A stretch of DNA of 64,000 nucleotides from Pseudomonas fluorescens (GCF_001307155.1 NZ_CP012830.1:1116001-1180000); one strand, 5' to 3'; shown: positions 42,496 through 53,059, numbered from the stretch's first letter. Notes: generated by a model from the letters alone, not told the origin. Made by a program: numbers and translations.

Positions 42496-43941
42496 ATGCA
42501 ATGGGAAGTCGTGATCGGGCTGGAGATTCATACCCAGCTCGCCACCCAATCGAAGATATTCTCCGGTAGCGCCACCACGTTTGGCTCTGAGCCCAATACC
42601 CAGGCCAGCCTGGTAGACCTGGGCATGCCCGGCGTACTGCCGGTGCTGAACCAGGAAGCGGTGCGCATGGCGGTGATGTTCGGCCTGGCGATTGACGCCG
42701 AAATCGGCCAGCACAACGTGTTCGCCCGCAAGAACTACTTCTATCCGGACCTGCCGAAGGGCTACCAGATCAGCCAGATGGAATTGCCGATCGTCGGCAA
42801 GGGCCACCTGGACATCCCGCTGGAAGACGGCACGGTCAAACGCGTCGGCATCACCCGCGCGCACCTGGAAGAAGACGCCGGTAAAAGCCTGCATGAAGAA
42901 TTCAACGGCGCCACCGGCATCGACCTGAACCGTGCCGGCACGCCGTTGCTGGAGATCGTTTCCGAGCCGGACATGCGCAGCGCCAAGGAAGCCGTGGCCT
43001 ACGTCAAGGCGATCCACGCGCTGGTGCGTTATCTGGGCATCTGCGACGGCAACATGGCCGAAGGTTCGCTGCGTTGCGACTGTAACGTGTCGATCCGTCC
43101 AAAAGGCCAGGTCGAGTTCGGTACCCGTTGCGAGATCAAGAACGTCAACTCGTTCCGTTTCATCGAGAAGGCGATCAACACCGAAGTGCGTCGCCAGATC
43201 GAACTGATCGAAGACGGCGGCAAGGTGATCCAGCAGACGCGCCTGTACGACCCGAACAAAGACGAAACCCGCGCCATGCGCAGCAAAGAGGAAGCCAACG
43301 ACTACCGTTACTTCCCCGATCCGGACCTGTTGCCGGTGGTCATCGAGGACTCGTTCCTCAATGACATCCGCGCCACCCTGCCGGAACTGCCACCGCAAAA
43401 ACGCGAGCGCTTCCAGGAGCAGTTCGGCCTGTCGGTCTACGATGCCAGCGTATTGGCCTCGAGCCGCGAGCAAGCGGACTACTTCGAAAAAGTCGTGAGT
43501 ATCGCCGGTGACGCCAAACTGGCAGCCAACTGGGTCATGGTCGAACTGGGCAGCCTGCTGAACAAGCAAGGCCTGGAAATCGACGAAGCACCGGTCTCGG
43601 CCGAGCAGTTGGGCGGGATGCTGTTGCGCATCAAGGACAACACCATCTCCGGCAAAATCGCCAAGACCGTGTTCGAAGCCATGGCCAACGGCGAAGGCAG
43701 CGCCGACGAGATCATCGACAAGCGCGGCTTGAAGCAGGTCACCGACAGCGGCGCAATCTCGGCCGTACTCGATGAAATGCTCGCAGCCAATGCCGAACAG
43801 GTTGAACAGTACCGCGCGGCAGACGAAGCCAAACGCGGCAAGATGTTCGGCTTCTTCGTCGGCCAGGCGATGAAAGCCTCCAAAGGCAAAGCCAACCCGC
43901 AACAGGTCAACGAACTGCTGAAAAGCAAGCTCGAGGGCTGA
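42496..43941 (+). CDS. gatB: Asp/Glu-tRNA amidotransferase subunit B
   Basis: Kinase/transamidase subunit of 481 aa that activates the misacylated tRNA and transfers ammonia. It starts [13 protein letters not shown], includes [18 protein letters not shown] and [13 protein letters not shown], and ends with a GatB/YqeY tail domain (about 330-480). It closes the gatCAB operon; a REP doublet follows. Confidence 0.97.
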   Translation: MQWEVVIGLEIHTQLATQSKIFSGSATTFGSEPNTQASLVDLGMPGVLPVLNQEAVRMAVMFGLAIDAEIGQHNVFARKNYFYPDLPKGYQISQMELPIVGKGHLDIPLEDGTVKRVGITRAHLEEDAGKSLHEEFNGATGIDLNRAGTPLLEIVSEPDMRSAKEAVAYVKAIHALVRYLGICDGNMAEGSLRCDCNVSIRPKGQVEFGTRCEIKNVNSFRFIEKAINTEVRRQIELIEDGGKVIQQTRLYDPNKDETRAMRSKEEANDYRYFPDPDLLPVVIEDSFLNDIRATLPELPPQKRERFQEQFGLSVYDASVLASSREQADYFEKVVSIAGDAKLAANWVMVELGSLLNKQGLEIDEAPVSAEQLGGMLLRIKDNTISGKIAKTVFEAMANGEGSADEIIDKRGLKQVTDSGAISAVLDEMLAANAEQVEQYRAADEAKRGKMFGFFVGQAMKASKGKANPQQVNELLKSKLEG

Positions 43942-43979
43942 CCGGAATGGAGCCAGCTCTGACTACTGGCTCAATTCCC

Positions 43980-44146
43980 TGTGGGAGCGGGCTTGTTGTG
44001 GCGAGGGGGCTTGCCCCCGTTGGACTGCACAGCAGTCCCAAAACTTGGTGGCACGGTTTATCAGATACAACCGGAATCCAGGTTTTGGGGCTGCTTCGCA
44101 ACCCAGCGCGGGCAAGCCCGCTCGCCACAACAGGCTCGCTCCCACA
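43980..44146. repeat. nested REP doublet, copy 4
   Basis: An inner pair (tgtggcgaggg / cccgctcgccaca) lies inside an outer pair (tgtgggagcgggc / gctcgctcccaca), giving a longer composite palindrome than the other copies. It fills the gap between gatB and the rlpA-like gene. Confidence 0.82.
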
Positions 44147-44167
44147 TTTATTTGGGGAGCTCTTTCA

Positions 44168-44542
44168 ATGAAACGTCTACTTGGCGCGTGCGCCCTGCTC
44201 TCTCTGCTGGCCGGTTGCGCCAGCACGGATGTCATCGATCCACACGGCTACGACAAGACCGGCGTGGCCTCGTACTACGGCGCCAAACACCAGGGTAAAC
44301 GCACCGCCAGTGGCGAGCGTTTCAACGCCAATTCCCTGACCGCTGCCCATCGCCAATTACCCTTTGGTACCCGGGTGAAGGTCACCAACCTCAATAACGA
44401 TAAATCCTGTGTCGTGCGGATCAACGATCGCGGGCCACACACCCGTGGGCGCCTGATCGATCTGTCTCGTGAAGCGGCCCAGCGGTTGGGCATGATGGGC
44501 AGTGGCACCGCGCGGGTTCGCGTGCAATCCCTCGACAACTGA
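44168..44542 (+). CDS. short RlpA-like septal ring lipoprotein
   Basis: Lipoprotein of 124 aa. The signal peptide ends in the lipobox LLAGC (Cys at about 17). The double-psi beta-barrel of RlpA follows: GVASYYGAKHQGKRTASGERF, RQLPFGTRVKVTNL and VRINDRGPHTRGRLIDLSREAA. Full RlpA is a lytic transglycosylase for naked glycan strands, but this copy is short and has no SPOR domain, so septal targeting is doubtful. The start follows a GGGGAGC ribosome binding site. Confidence 0.88.
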   Translation: MKRLLGACALLSLLAGCASTDVIDPHGYDKTGVASYYGAKHQGKRTASGERFNANSLTAAHRQLPFGTRVKVTNLNNDKSCVVRINDRGPHTRGRLIDLSREAAQRLGMMGSGTARVRVQSLDN

Positions 44543-44592
44543 CAGACGGAGCCCAGGCCATTTTCGGACTTGCCGATTTACCACTGCTCAGC

Positions 44593-45663
44593 GTGCTGCA
44601 ACTGTTCGGTGGCCTGGTCCTGCTGATCGCCGGCGCCGAGTTACTGGTCCGCGCCGCCGTGCGCCTGGCCGCACGCTTGAAGGTGCGACCGCTGATCATC
44701 GGCCTGAGCGTCGTAGCCCTGGGCAGCAGCGCGCCGCAAATGGCGATCAGCCTGCAAGCGACACTGATGCAAAACACCGACATCGCCGTCGGTAGCGTGA
44801 TTGGCAGCAACATTTTCAACATCCTGGTCACCCTCGGACTCTCGGCGCTGATCATCCCGTTGCGGGTCTCCCGGCAATTGGTGCGCCTGGATATCCCGGT
44901 GATGATCGGCGCCAGCCTGCTGGTGTTCGCTCTTGCCTGGAATGAACGACTGACACCGCTCGACGGCACGATTCTGTTAGCTGCGCTGGTGCTGTACCTC
45001 GGGTTGTTGCTGCATCAGTCACGGCACTCGGTGCGCCCGCACACCACTCCGGCGGACAGCAACAACGCATCCGGCGCGCCGTGGTTGAGCAGCCTGTTGC
45101 TGATGCTCACGGGGCTGGCGTTGCTGGTGTTTGCCGGGCATCTGTTGCTCAGCGCAGCGGTTGAGGTGGCGACCGACCTCGGCCTGTCAGAACGCATTAT
45201 CGGTTTGACCATCATTGCCGTCAGCACGTCGCTGCCGGAACTGGCCACCTCGCTGATCGCCGCCCTGCGTGGTCAGCGCGACATCGCCGTGGGCAACGTG
45301 ATCGGCAGCAATCTGTTCAACCTGCTGGGCGTGCTGGGCGTCACCGCCCTGGTCGCGCCGACGCCGCTGTCGGTATCGCCCAACGCACTGGACTTCGACT
45401 TGCCGGTGCTGCTGGCGGTCAGCGTGCTGTGTTTGCCGATGTTCTATTCAGGCTACCGAATCACCCGCGCCGAAGGCCTGCTGTTTCTGGCCTTGTACCT
45501 GGCGTATGGACTGCATGTCGTGTCGTTTACCACGGGCATGCCACTGGCCGGCAAGCTTGAACACCTGATGCTGTTTTTCGTCCTGCCGGCGCTGGTGGCG
45601 TTTTTACTGTTTACGTCACTGCGCGCCTGGCACCGCCAACACCACAAGAGGGAATCGCCATGA
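44593..45663 (+). CDS. CaCA-family Na+/Ca2+ exchanger
   Basis: Polytopic inner-membrane antiporter of 356 aa with the two alpha-repeats of the CaCA superfamily. Repeat 1 has GLSVVALGSSAPQM and GSVIGSNIFNILVTLG; repeat 2 has GLTIIAVSTSLPELATSL and GNVIGSNLFNLLGVLG. About ten hydrophobic helices are seen. The start is a GTG; a longer version from an upstream non-ATG codon is possible. The stop overlaps the next start (ATGA). The transported ions are inferred from family. Confidence 0.87.
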   Translation: MLQLFGGLVLLIAGAELLVRAAVRLAARLKVRPLIIGLSVVALGSSAPQMAISLQATLMQNTDIAVGSVIGSNIFNILVTLGLSALIIPLRVSRQLVRLDIPVMIGASLLVFALAWNERLTPLDGTILLAALVLYLGLLLHQSRHSVRPHTTPADSNNASGAPWLSSLLLMLTGLALLVFAGHLLLSAAVEVATDLGLSERIIGLTIIAVSTSLPELATSLIAALRGQRDIAVGNVIGSNLFNLLGVLGVTALVAPTPLSVSPNALDFDLPVLLAVSVLCLPMFYSGYRITRAEGLLFLALYLAYGLHVVSFTTGMPLAGKLEHLMLFFVLPALVAFLLFTSLRAWHRQHHKRESP

Positions 45664-46052
45664 CCGACAAACCCGGCTCCAGCCAACCGACCGGCATTGA
45701 AGTACGGCGCCAGGTCATGGGCGACGCCTTCGTCGACCGTTCCATGGGCAATGCCACCGAGCTGACCCGACCGTTTCAGGAGTTCGTCAACGAACACGCC
45801 TGGGGCGCGGTGTGGAACCGCGGTGGTCTGGAATTGAAGACCCGCAGCCTGATCACCCTCGCGGCCCTGACCTCGCTCAAGTGCCCGCAAGAACTCAAAG
45901 GCCACGTGCGTGGCGCGCTGAACAACGGCTGCACGGTCGACGAGATCCGCGAAACGCTGATGCACTGCGCGGTCTACGCCGGCGTGCCAGCAGCGATGGA
46001 AGCGTTTCGGGCAGCGCAGGAAGTGATCGACAGTTACCAGAAGTCTGAGTAA
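45660..46052 (+). CDS. carboxymuconolactone decarboxylase family protein
   Basis: CMD/AhpD-fold protein of 130 aa that resembles PcaC. The core is NRGGLELKTRSLITLAALTSL, then KCPQELKGHVRGALNNGC and ETLMHCAVYAGVPAAMEAFR, with Cys and His at the expected active-site positions. No other protocatechuate genes are near, so the role as true 4-carboxymuconolactone decarboxylase is unsure. It overlaps the exchanger gene by four bases. Confidence 0.8.
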   Translation: MTDKPGSSQPTGIEVRRQVMGDAFVDRSMGNATELTRPFQEFVNEHAWGAVWNRGGLELKTRSLITLAALTSLKCPQELKGHVRGALNNGCTVDEIRETLMHCAVYAGVPAAMEAFRAAQEVIDSYQKSE

Positions 46053-46070
46053 CAGGCTGGACGAATCCAT

Positions 46071-46218
46071 TGTGGCGAGGGGGCTTGCCCCCGTTGGTCT
46101 GCGTAGCAGGCCCATCATGTGCAAATGGGCTCTGTCAGGAAAGTCACTGTCGCCGATTTTACGACCGCTACGCGGCCGAACGGGGCGGTGCGGCGTTCCG
46201 ACAAGCCCCCTCGCCACA
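46071..46218. repeat. REP doublet (REPIN-like), copy 5
   Basis: Arms tgtggcgagggggcttgccc and ...acaagccccctcgccaca; the right arm is degenerate (gcggcgttccgacaagcccc). It lies between the convergent CMD gene and the AEC transporter. Confidence 0.8.
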
Positions 46219-46242
46219 AGTTCCGGTTTGGCACAGAAGCGG

Positions 46243-47184
46243 CTAAATCCACCCGCCCCATTGCAACACAAAGATCCCGAGGTTGGTGGTGACCGCCGCC
46301 ATCAACGTGGTGATGACGATGATCGCCGCCGCCAGTTCATGGTTGCCATTGGCCGCCCGGGCCATGACAAAACTGGCGGCGGCCGTCGGACTGCCGAAGT
46401 ACAGGAACAAAATCCCCAACTCGGGACCACGAAAACCCCAGAGCCAGGCCCCCAGCGTGGCCAAAATCGGCAAGCCGATCATCTTTACCAGACTTGAACT
46501 CAACGCCAGGTCACCACTCTTGCGCAACGCCGCCAGCGACAGCGTGCCGCCAATGCAGATCAACGCCAGCGGCAAGGTCATCTGCGCCAGGTAGTTGCCG
46601 GACGTCTCCAGCCAGCCGGGTAAGCCGATCTTGAAATAGGCGAACGGCGCGGCGGATATCACACTGATGATCAACGGATTGCTGAGCACGCTTTTGCAGA
46701 TGCTCCAGGGATCGGACTTGATCACCGGGCTGTACACCGCCAGCACGATGGTCGACAGCGTGTTGTAAAACAGGATCACCAGCGCGGCAAGAATCGCCCC
46801 GAGGGAAATTCCGTAGTCGCCGTACATGCTCGCCGCCAGCGCCAGGCCGATGACCCCGTTATTGCCGCGAAACGCACCCTGGGTGTAGATCCCGCGATCC
46901 TCGCGCGGGCAACGCCAGATCGCCCAGCCCCAGGCAATGGCGAAACACGCCAGGGTCGCCAGGACGAAATAGATCAGCAGCGCCGGCTTCAAGGCCGCGT
47001 GCAGGTCGGCGTGCACAATCCCGAGAAACAGCAGTGCCGGCATGGTGACGTTGAACACCAATGCCGAGGCGGTGTGGATAAAGTCGTCGTTGATCCAGTT
47101 GATGCGCTTGAGCAGAACGCCCAAAAACAACATGGCAAAGACTGGCGCGGTGATGGTCAGCGTTTCGAGAAAGATTGCCAGCAT
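46243..47184 (-). CDS. AEC-family (auxin efflux carrier) transporter
   Basis: Inner-membrane transporter of 313 aa with about ten hydrophobic helices. The AEC family moves small organic anions such as malonate or malate in bacteria. Recognisable blocks are YFVLATLACFAIAWG, FRGNNGVIGLALAASMYGDYG and LICIGGTLSLAAL. It stands alone between two REP elements. The substrate is not known; a dicarboxylate or sugar acid would suit the adjacent hexarate cluster. Confidence 0.84.
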   Translation of the reverse strand: MLAIFLETLTITAPVFAMLFLGVLLKRINWINDDFIHTASALVFNVTMPALLFLGIVHADLHAALKPALLIYFVLATLACFAIAWGWAIWRCPREDRGIYTQGAFRGNNGVIGLALAASMYGDYGISLGAILAALVILFYNTLSTIVLAVYSPVIKSDPWSICKSVLSNPLIISVISAAPFAYFKIGLPGWLETSGNYLAQMTLPLALICIGGTLSLAALRKSGDLALSSSLVKMIGLPILATLGAWLWGFRGPELGILFLYFGSPTAAASFVMARAANGNHELAAAIIVITTLMAAVTTNLGIFVLQWGGWI

Positions 47185-47260
47185 GCCGGGTGAACCTTGA
47201 GGGGCGTCGTTAGGGGGCTAATGATAAGCCACTGAAGACGCTGGCGTCTGGTAGACCGCC

Positions 47261-47346
47261 ATCGCGGGCAAGCCTTGCTCCTACAATATTTTTGCCGGGC
47301 ACAAAACGACGCTACAAAACTTGTAGGAGCAAGGCTTGCCCGCGAT
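47261..47346. repeat. REP-like inverted repeat, second family
   Basis: Arms atcgcgggcaagccttgctc and gagcaaggcttgcccgcgat are nearly perfect inverted copies separated by about 45 bases. The motif gcgggcaagccttgctcctac differs from the gcgagggagcttgctcccg family seen elsewhere in the window. It lies between garD and the AEC gene. Confidence 0.8.
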
Positions 47347-47361
47347 TGAGGTGACTCGGTC

Positions 47362-48915
47362 TCAGGTGATGGGCGCCGGGTTGAACAAGGTAATGTCGTT
47401 GTGCAGTTTGTGCTGCTCCGCCCAGGTCTGCTTCCTGCCACTGGCCACGTCCAGATAGAAGTGGAACAACTCCCAGCCCAATTCCTCGATGGATGCGCGC
47501 CCCGTGGCAATCCGCCCCGCATCAATGTCGATCAGATCCGGCCAACGCTGGGCCAGCTCGGTTCGGGTCGAGACCTTGACCACCGGCGCCATCGCCAGGC
47601 CATAAGGCGTGCCGCGCCCAGTGGTGAACACGTGCAGGTTCATCCCGGCCGCCAGTTGCAAAGTGCCGCAGACAAAATCACTGGCCGGCGTCGCACAAAA
47701 AATCAGCCCTTTGCGCTTGAACCGTTCGCCCGGGCCGAGCACGCCGTTGATCGCGCTGTTGCCGGATTTGACGATCGAGCCCAGGGATTTCTCGACAATG
47801 TTCGACAACCCGCCCTTCTTGTTACCCGGCGTGGTGTTGGCACTGCGATCCGCTTCGCCCTTGGCCAGGTAACGGTCGTACCAGTCCATTTCGCGCACCA
47901 GTTCCTGGGCGACTTGCTTGGTTTCTGCCCGCGAAGTCAGCAGGTAGATCGCGTCGCGCACTTCAGTGACTTCGGAAAACATCACCGTCGCCCCGGCCCT
48001 TAGCAACAAGTCCGAGGCATAACCCAGCGCCGGGTTGGCGGTGATCCCGGAAAACGCATCACTGCCACCGCACTGCATGCCGAGGATCAACTCGGACGCC
48101 GGTACGGTTTCGCGGCGACGCAGGTCGAGTTTCCTCAGACGGACTTCGGCCAACGCCATGATCTGTTCGATCATCTCGCCGAAACCGTGACTGGAGTCCT
48201 GCAAGCGATACAACCACGGCTCGCTGAGGTCCACCGAGCTGTCGTTCTCGTGCATCACCTGCCCGGCCTGCAATTTCTCGCAGCCCAGACTGATCACCAA
48301 CGCTTCGCCGCCCAGGTTCGGGTTGCGCGCCAGATTGCGCACGGTGCGAATCGGGATGTAGGCGTCGGTGGCGGTAATCGCCACGCCGCAGCCGTAACTG
48401 TGGGTCAATGCGATCACGTCATCGACGTGCGGGTACTTGGGCAGCAACTCGTCCTTGATGCGCTTGACCGCATGGTCGAGCACCCCGGTGACGCATTGCA
48501 CGGTAGTGGTGATCCCGAGAATGTTGCGCGTACCGACGGTGCCGTCAGCATTGCGATAACCCTCGAAGGTGAAGCCTTCCAGTGGCGCTTGAGCGGCCGG
48601 CACCTCGGTGGACAGCGGCAGGCTGTCCAGCGGCGGTGCGGTGGGCATGCGCAGTTGATCTTCCTTGACCCAACTGCCACGCGGGATCGACTGCAAGGCG
48701 TAACCGATGGTCTGGCCGTAACGGATCACCTGGCCGCCTTCGGGGATATCCTCCAGCGTTACTTTGTGGCTCTGCGGCACGAACTCCACGGTCACCAAGC
48801 CGTCCGGGAATTCAGTGCCGGCCGGTACGCCCTGGTCATTGACCACGATCACCACGTTGTCGCGCTCGTGCAGCCGGATGTAGCGCGGCGAGTCGGAATG
48901 TTCAATCAACTGCAT
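47362..48915 (-). CDS. garD: galactarate dehydratase
   Basis: Cytosolic UxaA-family enzyme of 517 aa that dehydrates galactarate (meso-galactarate) to 5-dehydro-4-deoxyglucarate. An N-terminal SAF domain (about 1-95) is followed by the altronate/galactarate dehydratase core with [23 protein letters not shown] and [22 protein letters not shown]. The product is the substrate of KdgD, encoded three genes upstream on the same strand. The start is 11 bases after the MFS gene stop. Confidence 0.93.
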   Translation of the reverse strand: MQLIEHSDSPRYIRLHERDNVVIVVNDQGVPAGTEFPDGLVTVEFVPQSHKVTLEDIPEGGQVIRYGQTIGYALQSIPRGSWVKEDQLRMPTAPPLDSLPLSTEVPAAQAPLEGFTFEGYRNADGTVGTRNILGITTTVQCVTGVLDHAVKRIKDELLPKYPHVDDVIALTHSYGCGVAITATDAYIPIRTVRNLARNPNLGGEALVISLGCEKLQAGQVMHENDSSVDLSEPWLYRLQDSSHGFGEMIEQIMALAEVRLRKLDLRRRETVPASELILGMQCGGSDAFSGITANPALGYASDLLLRAGATVMFSEVTEVRDAIYLLTSRAETKQVAQELVREMDWYDRYLAKGEADRSANTTPGNKKGGLSNIVEKSLGSIVKSGNSAINGVLGPGERFKRKGLIFCATPASDFVCGTLQLAAGMNLHVFTTGRGTPYGLAMAPVVKVSTRTELAQRWPDLIDIDAGRIATGRASIEELGWELFHFYLDVASGRKQTWAEQHKLHNDITLFNPAPIT

Positions 48916-48926
48916 GACGCCGCTCC

Positions 48927-50288
48927 TCAGGAATGCGCTTGAGACAATTTGTTAGTCAGTTGGGAGTCATTGGCGGGTGGCTCTTTGAGTACCACGCGCT
49001 TGATCGGGCCGACGATCACCAGATAGCTGAACACCGCGACCAGCGCGTTGCAGCCGACAAACACCAGCGCCCATTTGAAGGAGCCGGTGGTACTGATGAT
49101 GTAGCCAATCACGATCGGTGTAGTGATCGACGCGATATTGCCGAACATGTTGAACAGCCCGCCACTCAAGCCCGCGATCTGTTTTGGCGAGGTATCGGAA
49201 ACCACCGCCCAACCCAATGCGCCCACACCTTTGCCGAAGAAGGCCAGGGCCATGAAGCCCACGACGATCCATTCAATGTTCACGTAGTTGCAGGCCACAA
49301 TGCTGGTCGACAGCAACAGCCCACCGATGATCGGCGCCTTGCGGGCGAAGGTCAGCGAGTGGCCCTTGCGCAGCAGATAGTCGGAAATGAGTCCGCCCAG
49401 CACCCCACCGATAAACCCGCAGATCGCCGGCAGTGAGGCAATGAAACCGGCTTTGAGAATGGTCATGCCGCGTTCCTGCACCAGGTACACCGGGAACCAG
49501 GTCAGGAAGAAATAAGTGATGCCGTTGATGCAGTACTGGCCCAGGTACACGCCAAGCATCATGCGGTTGCTCAGCAGTTGGCGCACGTAATCCCACTTCG
49601 GCCCGTCGCTGCGCTTGCCCCGGTCCTGATCCATGTCGACCAGGCCGCCGTTGTCGGCGATGTGTTTGAACTCGGAGTCATTGATCATCGGGTGCTGGCG
49701 CGGGCTGTGGATAATTTTCAACCAGATCAGCGAGAACACGATGCCGATCCCGCCCATCACCATAAACACGTGCTGCCAGCCAAAGCTGTAGACGATCCAG
49801 CCCATCAGCGGCGCGAAGATCACCGTGGCGAAGTATTGCGCGGAGTTGAAGATCGCCGAGGCGGTCCCGCGTTCGGCGGTTGGAAACCAGGCCGCAACGA
49901 TGCGTGCATTACCGGGGAAGGATGGCGCTTCGGCCAGGCCCACCAGAAAGCGCAACACGAACAGCGCGACGATGGCGGTGGAGACACCGAACTCACCGAC
50001 ATAGCCTTGCAGCACGGTGAACAGCGACCAGGTGAAGATGCTCAGCGCATAGACTTTTTTCGAGCCGAAGCGATCGAGCAGCCAGCCGCCGGGGATCTGA
50101 CCGGCGACGTAGGCCCAACCGAATGCGGAGAAAATATAGCCGAGGGTGACGGCGTCGATGCCCAGGTCTTTTTGCAGGCTGGAGCCGGCAATGGCGATGG
50201 TGGCACGGTCGGCGTAGTTGATCGTGGTCACCAGAAACAGCATGAGCAGGATTAAATAGCGGACGTGGGTCGGCTTGGTCGCTTGCAT
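48927..50288 (-). CDS. MFS hexarate (galactarate/glucarate) transporter
   Basis: ACS-family MFS permease of 453 aa with 12 predicted helices. Typical blocks are [45 protein letters not shown] and [23 protein letters not shown]. It resembles GudP/GarP. Its position between garD and the semialdehyde dehydrogenase supports uptake of galactarate and/or glucarate. The exact substrate range is inferred from context. Confidence 0.9.
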   Translation of the reverse strand: MQATKPTHVRYLILLMLFLVTTINYADRATIAIAGSSLQKDLGIDAVTLGYIFSAFGWAYVAGQIPGGWLLDRFGSKKVYALSIFTWSLFTVLQGYVGEFGVSTAIVALFVLRFLVGLAEAPSFPGNARIVAAWFPTAERGTASAIFNSAQYFATVIFAPLMGWIVYSFGWQHVFMVMGGIGIVFSLIWLKIIHSPRQHPMINDSEFKHIADNGGLVDMDQDRGKRSDGPKWDYVRQLLSNRMMLGVYLGQYCINGITYFFLTWFPVYLVQERGMTILKAGFIASLPAICGFIGGVLGGLISDYLLRKGHSLTFARKAPIIGGLLLSTSIVACNYVNIEWIVVGFMALAFFGKGVGALGWAVVSDTSPKQIAGLSGGLFNMFGNIASITTPIVIGYIISTTGSFKWALVFVGCNALVAVFSYLVIVGPIKRVVLKEPPANDSQLTNKLSQAHS

Positions 50289-50345
50289 GTAGATGTACTC
50301 CCACTAATTATTTTTTTTGCGGGTAATCGTTTTGTTTTTTGCTTT

Positions 50346-50375
50346 CTGTGGGAGCGAGCAAGCTCGCTTCCACAG
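50346..50375. repeat. single REP palindrome
   Basis: ctgtgggagcgagc and gctcgcttccacag form a compact palindrome in the 103-base gap between the dehydrogenase and MFS genes, next to a T-rich stretch. It looks like a single REP unit. Confidence 0.7.
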
Positions 50376-50391
50376 AGAGCGGTGTTGCGTG

Positions 50392-51837
50392 TTACGAACC
50401 GATATAGGAAGTCTTCACCACGGTGTAGAACTCCTGCGCGTAGCGACCTTGCTCCCGCGATCCATAGGATGAACCTTTTCGGCCACCAAAAGGCACGTGG
50501 TAATCCACGCCGGCAGTCGGCAGATTGACCATCACCATCCCGGCCTGGGAGTGGCGCTTGAAGTGGTTGGCGTACTTCAGCGAGGTGGTGGCGATACCCG
50601 CCGACAAACCGAACTCGGTGTCATTGGCCATCGCCAGCGCCGCGTCGTAATCGGCCACCCGAACGATGTTCGCCACCGGGCCGAAGATCTCTTCGCGGCT
50701 GATACGCATGGCCGCTTCGCTGTCGGCAAACAGCGTTGGCGCCAGGTAATAGCCTTCGGTGTCACAGGTCACCAGGCCACCACCGCTGACCAGTCGCGCA
50801 CCTTCGGACTGGCCGATGTCGATGTACTTCAAGTCCTGTTCCAGTTGTGCCTGGGAAACCACCGGGCCGATATCGGTGCCGCTCTTCAAGGCATGCCCGA
50901 CCTTGATCGACTTCATCCGCTCAGCCATGGCCTCGACAAATTTGTCGTGAATCCCGGCGGTGACGATCAAGCGGCTCGAGGCCGTGCAACGCTGGCCAGT
51001 GGAATAAAACGCGCTCTGCACCGACAGTTCGACAGCTTGCTTGAGGTCGGCATCGTCGAGAATGATCTGCGGGTTCTTGCCGCCCATTTCCAACTGCACC
51101 TTGGCCTGACGCGACACACAGTTGACCGCGATCTGCCGGCCTACGCCCACCGAGCCGGTGAAGCTGATGCCATCGACTTTCGGGCTGTTGACCATGGCGT
51201 CGCCGATCACTCGACCGCTGCCCATCACCAGGTTGAACACCCCGGCCGGGAAACCTGCCCGGGAAATGATTTCAGCCAGCGCCCAGGCGCAACCGGGCAC
51301 CAGTTCTGCCGGCTTGAGCACCACGCAGTTGCCGTAGGCCAAGGCCGGGGCGATTTTCCACGCCGGGATCGCAATCGGGAAGTTCCACGGCGTGATCAAA
51401 CCCACCACGCCAAGGGCTTCGCGGGTGACTTCGACGTTGACGCCAGGACGCACCGACGGCAGGTAATCGCCGGACAAGCGCAGGCACTCACCCGCAAAGA
51501 ACTTGAAGATGTTGCCGGCACGAGACACCTCGCCGATGGCCTCTGGCAAGGTCTTGCCCTCCTCCCGCGCCAGCAAGGTGCCGAGTTCTTCGCGACGCGC
51601 GAGGATTTCGCTGCCGACTTTATCCAGCGCATCGCTACGGGCCTGAATGCCTGAGGTCGACCAGGCCGGGAAAGCAGCACGAGCCGCGTCGATGGCGGCG
51701 TTCACCTGAGCCAGGTCCGCCTTGGCGTATTCGCCAATGACATCGGACAACTCGGACGGGTTGATATTGATCGAGTACTCGGCACCCGCGACCCATTGGC
51801 CGCCAATGAAGTTGTCGAATCGTTTTACGTCTGCCAC
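50392..51837 (-). CDS. alpha-ketoglutaric semialdehyde dehydrogenase
   Basis: NAD(P)-dependent aldehyde dehydrogenase of 481 aa. The catalytic Cys is 284 (STGQRCTASSR), the general base Glu is 250 (LEMGGKNP) and the nucleotide motif is FTGSVGVGRQI. Next to kdgD and garD, the natural substrate is 2,5-dioxopentanoate, giving 2-oxoglutarate, the end of the hexarate pathway. The start is GTG with GGGGAAAG upstream. A hairpin with a U-run separates it from kdgD. Confidence 0.9.
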   Translation of the reverse strand: MADVKRFDNFIGGQWVAGAEYSININPSELSDVIGEYAKADLAQVNAAIDAARAAFPAWSTSGIQARSDALDKVGSEILARREELGTLLAREEGKTLPEAIGEVSRAGNIFKFFAGECLRLSGDYLPSVRPGVNVEVTREALGVVGLITPWNFPIAIPAWKIAPALAYGNCVVLKPAELVPGCAWALAEIISRAGFPAGVFNLVMGSGRVIGDAMVNSPKVDGISFTGSVGVGRQIAVNCVSRQAKVQLEMGGKNPQIILDDADLKQAVELSVQSAFYSTGQRCTASSRLIVTAGIHDKFVEAMAERMKSIKVGHALKSGTDIGPVVSQAQLEQDLKYIDIGQSEGARLVSGGGLVTCDTEGYYLAPTLFADSEAAMRISREEIFGPVANIVRVADYDAALAMANDTEFGLSAGIATTSLKYANHFKRHSQAGMVMVNLPTAGVDYHVPFGGRKGSSYGSREQGRYAQEFYTVVKTSYIGS

Positions 51838-51868
51838 AGCGCTTTCCCCTTAACAGAAGTTCTTACAC

Positions 51869-51893
51869 AAAAAGCCGCCGATTGCTCAGCGGC
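51869..51893 (-). terminator. terminator-like hairpin between kdgD and dehydrogenase
   Basis: Read on the minus strand, gccgc-tgagcaatcg-gcggc is followed by TTTTTG. The stem is short (5-6 bp), so termination is probably partial; kdgD may be expressed more than the downstream genes. Confidence 0.5.
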
Positions 51894-51911
51894 CCTGGTT
51901 GATTCAGCGGG

Positions 51912-52823
51912 TTATTGCGCGCCTTGCTTGTCCATCAACGCCGCGAGCATTTCGAACTCTTCTGGCGTCAGGTCAGTCAGCGGGGTACGTACGGGACCGG
52001 CATCGTAGCCGGCGATTTTCGCGCCCGCCTTGACGATGCTCACCGCGTAACCGGCCTTGCGGTTACGGATGTCCAGGTAAGGCAGGAAGAAGTCATCGAT
52101 CAGTTTGCCGACGGTAGCGTGATCGTCGCGGGCGATGGCGTGGTAGAAATCCATCGCCATTTTCGGCAGGAAGTTGAACACCGCCGAGGAATAGACCGGA
52201 ACGCCCAGCGCCTTATAAGCCGCGGCATAGACTTCGGCTGTCGGCAGACCACCCAGGTAGCTGAAGCGATCACCGAGACGGCGACGGATCGACACCATCA
52301 ACTCGATATCACCCAGACCATCCTTGTAGCCGATCAGGTTCGGGCAGCGTTCAGCCAGGCGTTCCAGCAGCGGCGCGGTCAGGCGGCAGACGTTACGGTT
52401 GTAGACGATTACACCGATCTTGACCGATTTGCACACGGCTTCAACGTGAGCGGCAACGCCGTCCTGACTGGCTTCAGTCAAGTAGTGCGGCAGCAGCAGC
52501 AAGCCTTTGGCGCCCAGGCGCTCGGCTTCTTGAGCGTATTCGATGGCCTGACGGGTCGAACCACCGACACCGGCCAGAATCGGCACGCTGCTGGCGCAGG
52601 TGTCTACAGCCGTCTTGATCACTTCAGAATATTCGCTGGCCGCCAGGGAGAAGAACTCACCGGTGCCGCCTGCGGCGAACAAGGCCGAAGCGCCGTATGG
52701 GGCCAGCCATTCGAGACGTTTGATATAGCCCGCGCGATGGAAATCGCCCTGAGCATTGAAATCGGTAACCGGGAAGGACAGCAAACCGGAGGAGAGGATG
52801 GACTTCAGTTCTTGTGGATTCAT
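51912..52823 (-). CDS. kdgD: 5-dehydro-4-deoxyglucarate dehydratase
   Basis: DHDPS/NAL-family enzyme of 303 aa that dehydrates and decarboxylates 5-dehydro-4-deoxyglucarate to 2,5-dioxopentanoate. The Schiff-base Lys is 167 ([11 protein letters not shown]), the conserved Tyr is 141 (VIVYNRNV) and the carboxylate-binding motif is GGTGEFFSL (about 52-60). First gene of the minus-strand hexarate run. A palindrome 56-79 bases upstream is a likely operator. Confidence 0.94.
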   Translation of the reverse strand: MNPQELKSILSSGLLSFPVTDFNAQGDFHRAGYIKRLEWLAPYGASALFAAGGTGEFFSLAASEYSEVIKTAVDTCASSVPILAGVGGSTRQAIEYAQEAERLGAKGLLLLPHYLTEASQDGVAAHVEAVCKSVKIGVIVYNRNVCRLTAPLLERLAERCPNLIGYKDGLGDIELMVSIRRRLGDRFSYLGGLPTAEVYAAAYKALGVPVYSSAVFNFLPKMAMDFYHAIARDDHATVGKLIDDFFLPYLDIRNRKAGYAVSIVKAGAKIAGYDAGPVRTPLTDLTPEEFEMLAALMDKQGAQ

Positions 52824-52878
52824 TATTCGAACACCCTGGACGCACGTTGTGATGAGAAAACCTGCTCAGCTCTCGCCG

Positions 52879-52902
52879 AAGTTGTAAGTCATCGTACAAC
52901 TT
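52879..52902. promoter_or_regulatory. palindromic operator upstream of kdgD
   Basis: Perfect inverted repeat aagttgta-N8-tacaactt. On the minus strand it contains agttgtacgatgact, which matches agttgtacgatcact upstream of the FadR-type regulator gene (14 of 15 bases). FadR-subfamily operators commonly have GT-N(n)-AC cores, so this is a good candidate for that regulator's site. Confidence 0.6.
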
Positions 52903-53003
52903 AAAATACGACCGTCAACTGCATTTCATCGCCAGATGGAAAATCCGGGTAAGAAAAAGCACTTCCTTGACGTAGGAGATTTTGCAGCTATGCTCGACAA
53001 CAA

Positions 53004-53019
53004 CTGTATATACATACAG
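53004..53019. promoter_or_regulatory. LexA (SOS) box
   Basis: CTGTATATACATACAG has the CTG-N10-CAG form and differs from the E. coli-type consensus core CTGTATATATATACAG at one base. It lies 41-56 bases before the start codon of the next gene and overlaps the likely -10 region; a TTGCAG lies at 52982-52987. This predicts DNA-damage induction. Confidence 0.72.
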
Positions 53020-53059
53020 CTATTAGAGACGCAACCTACGACATATCAAGGAGCTAGAA

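Noticed and set aside
44045..44167. Upstream extension of the RlpA-like protein
   Set aside because: It reads through the REP doublet; the lipoprotein signal begins at 44168.
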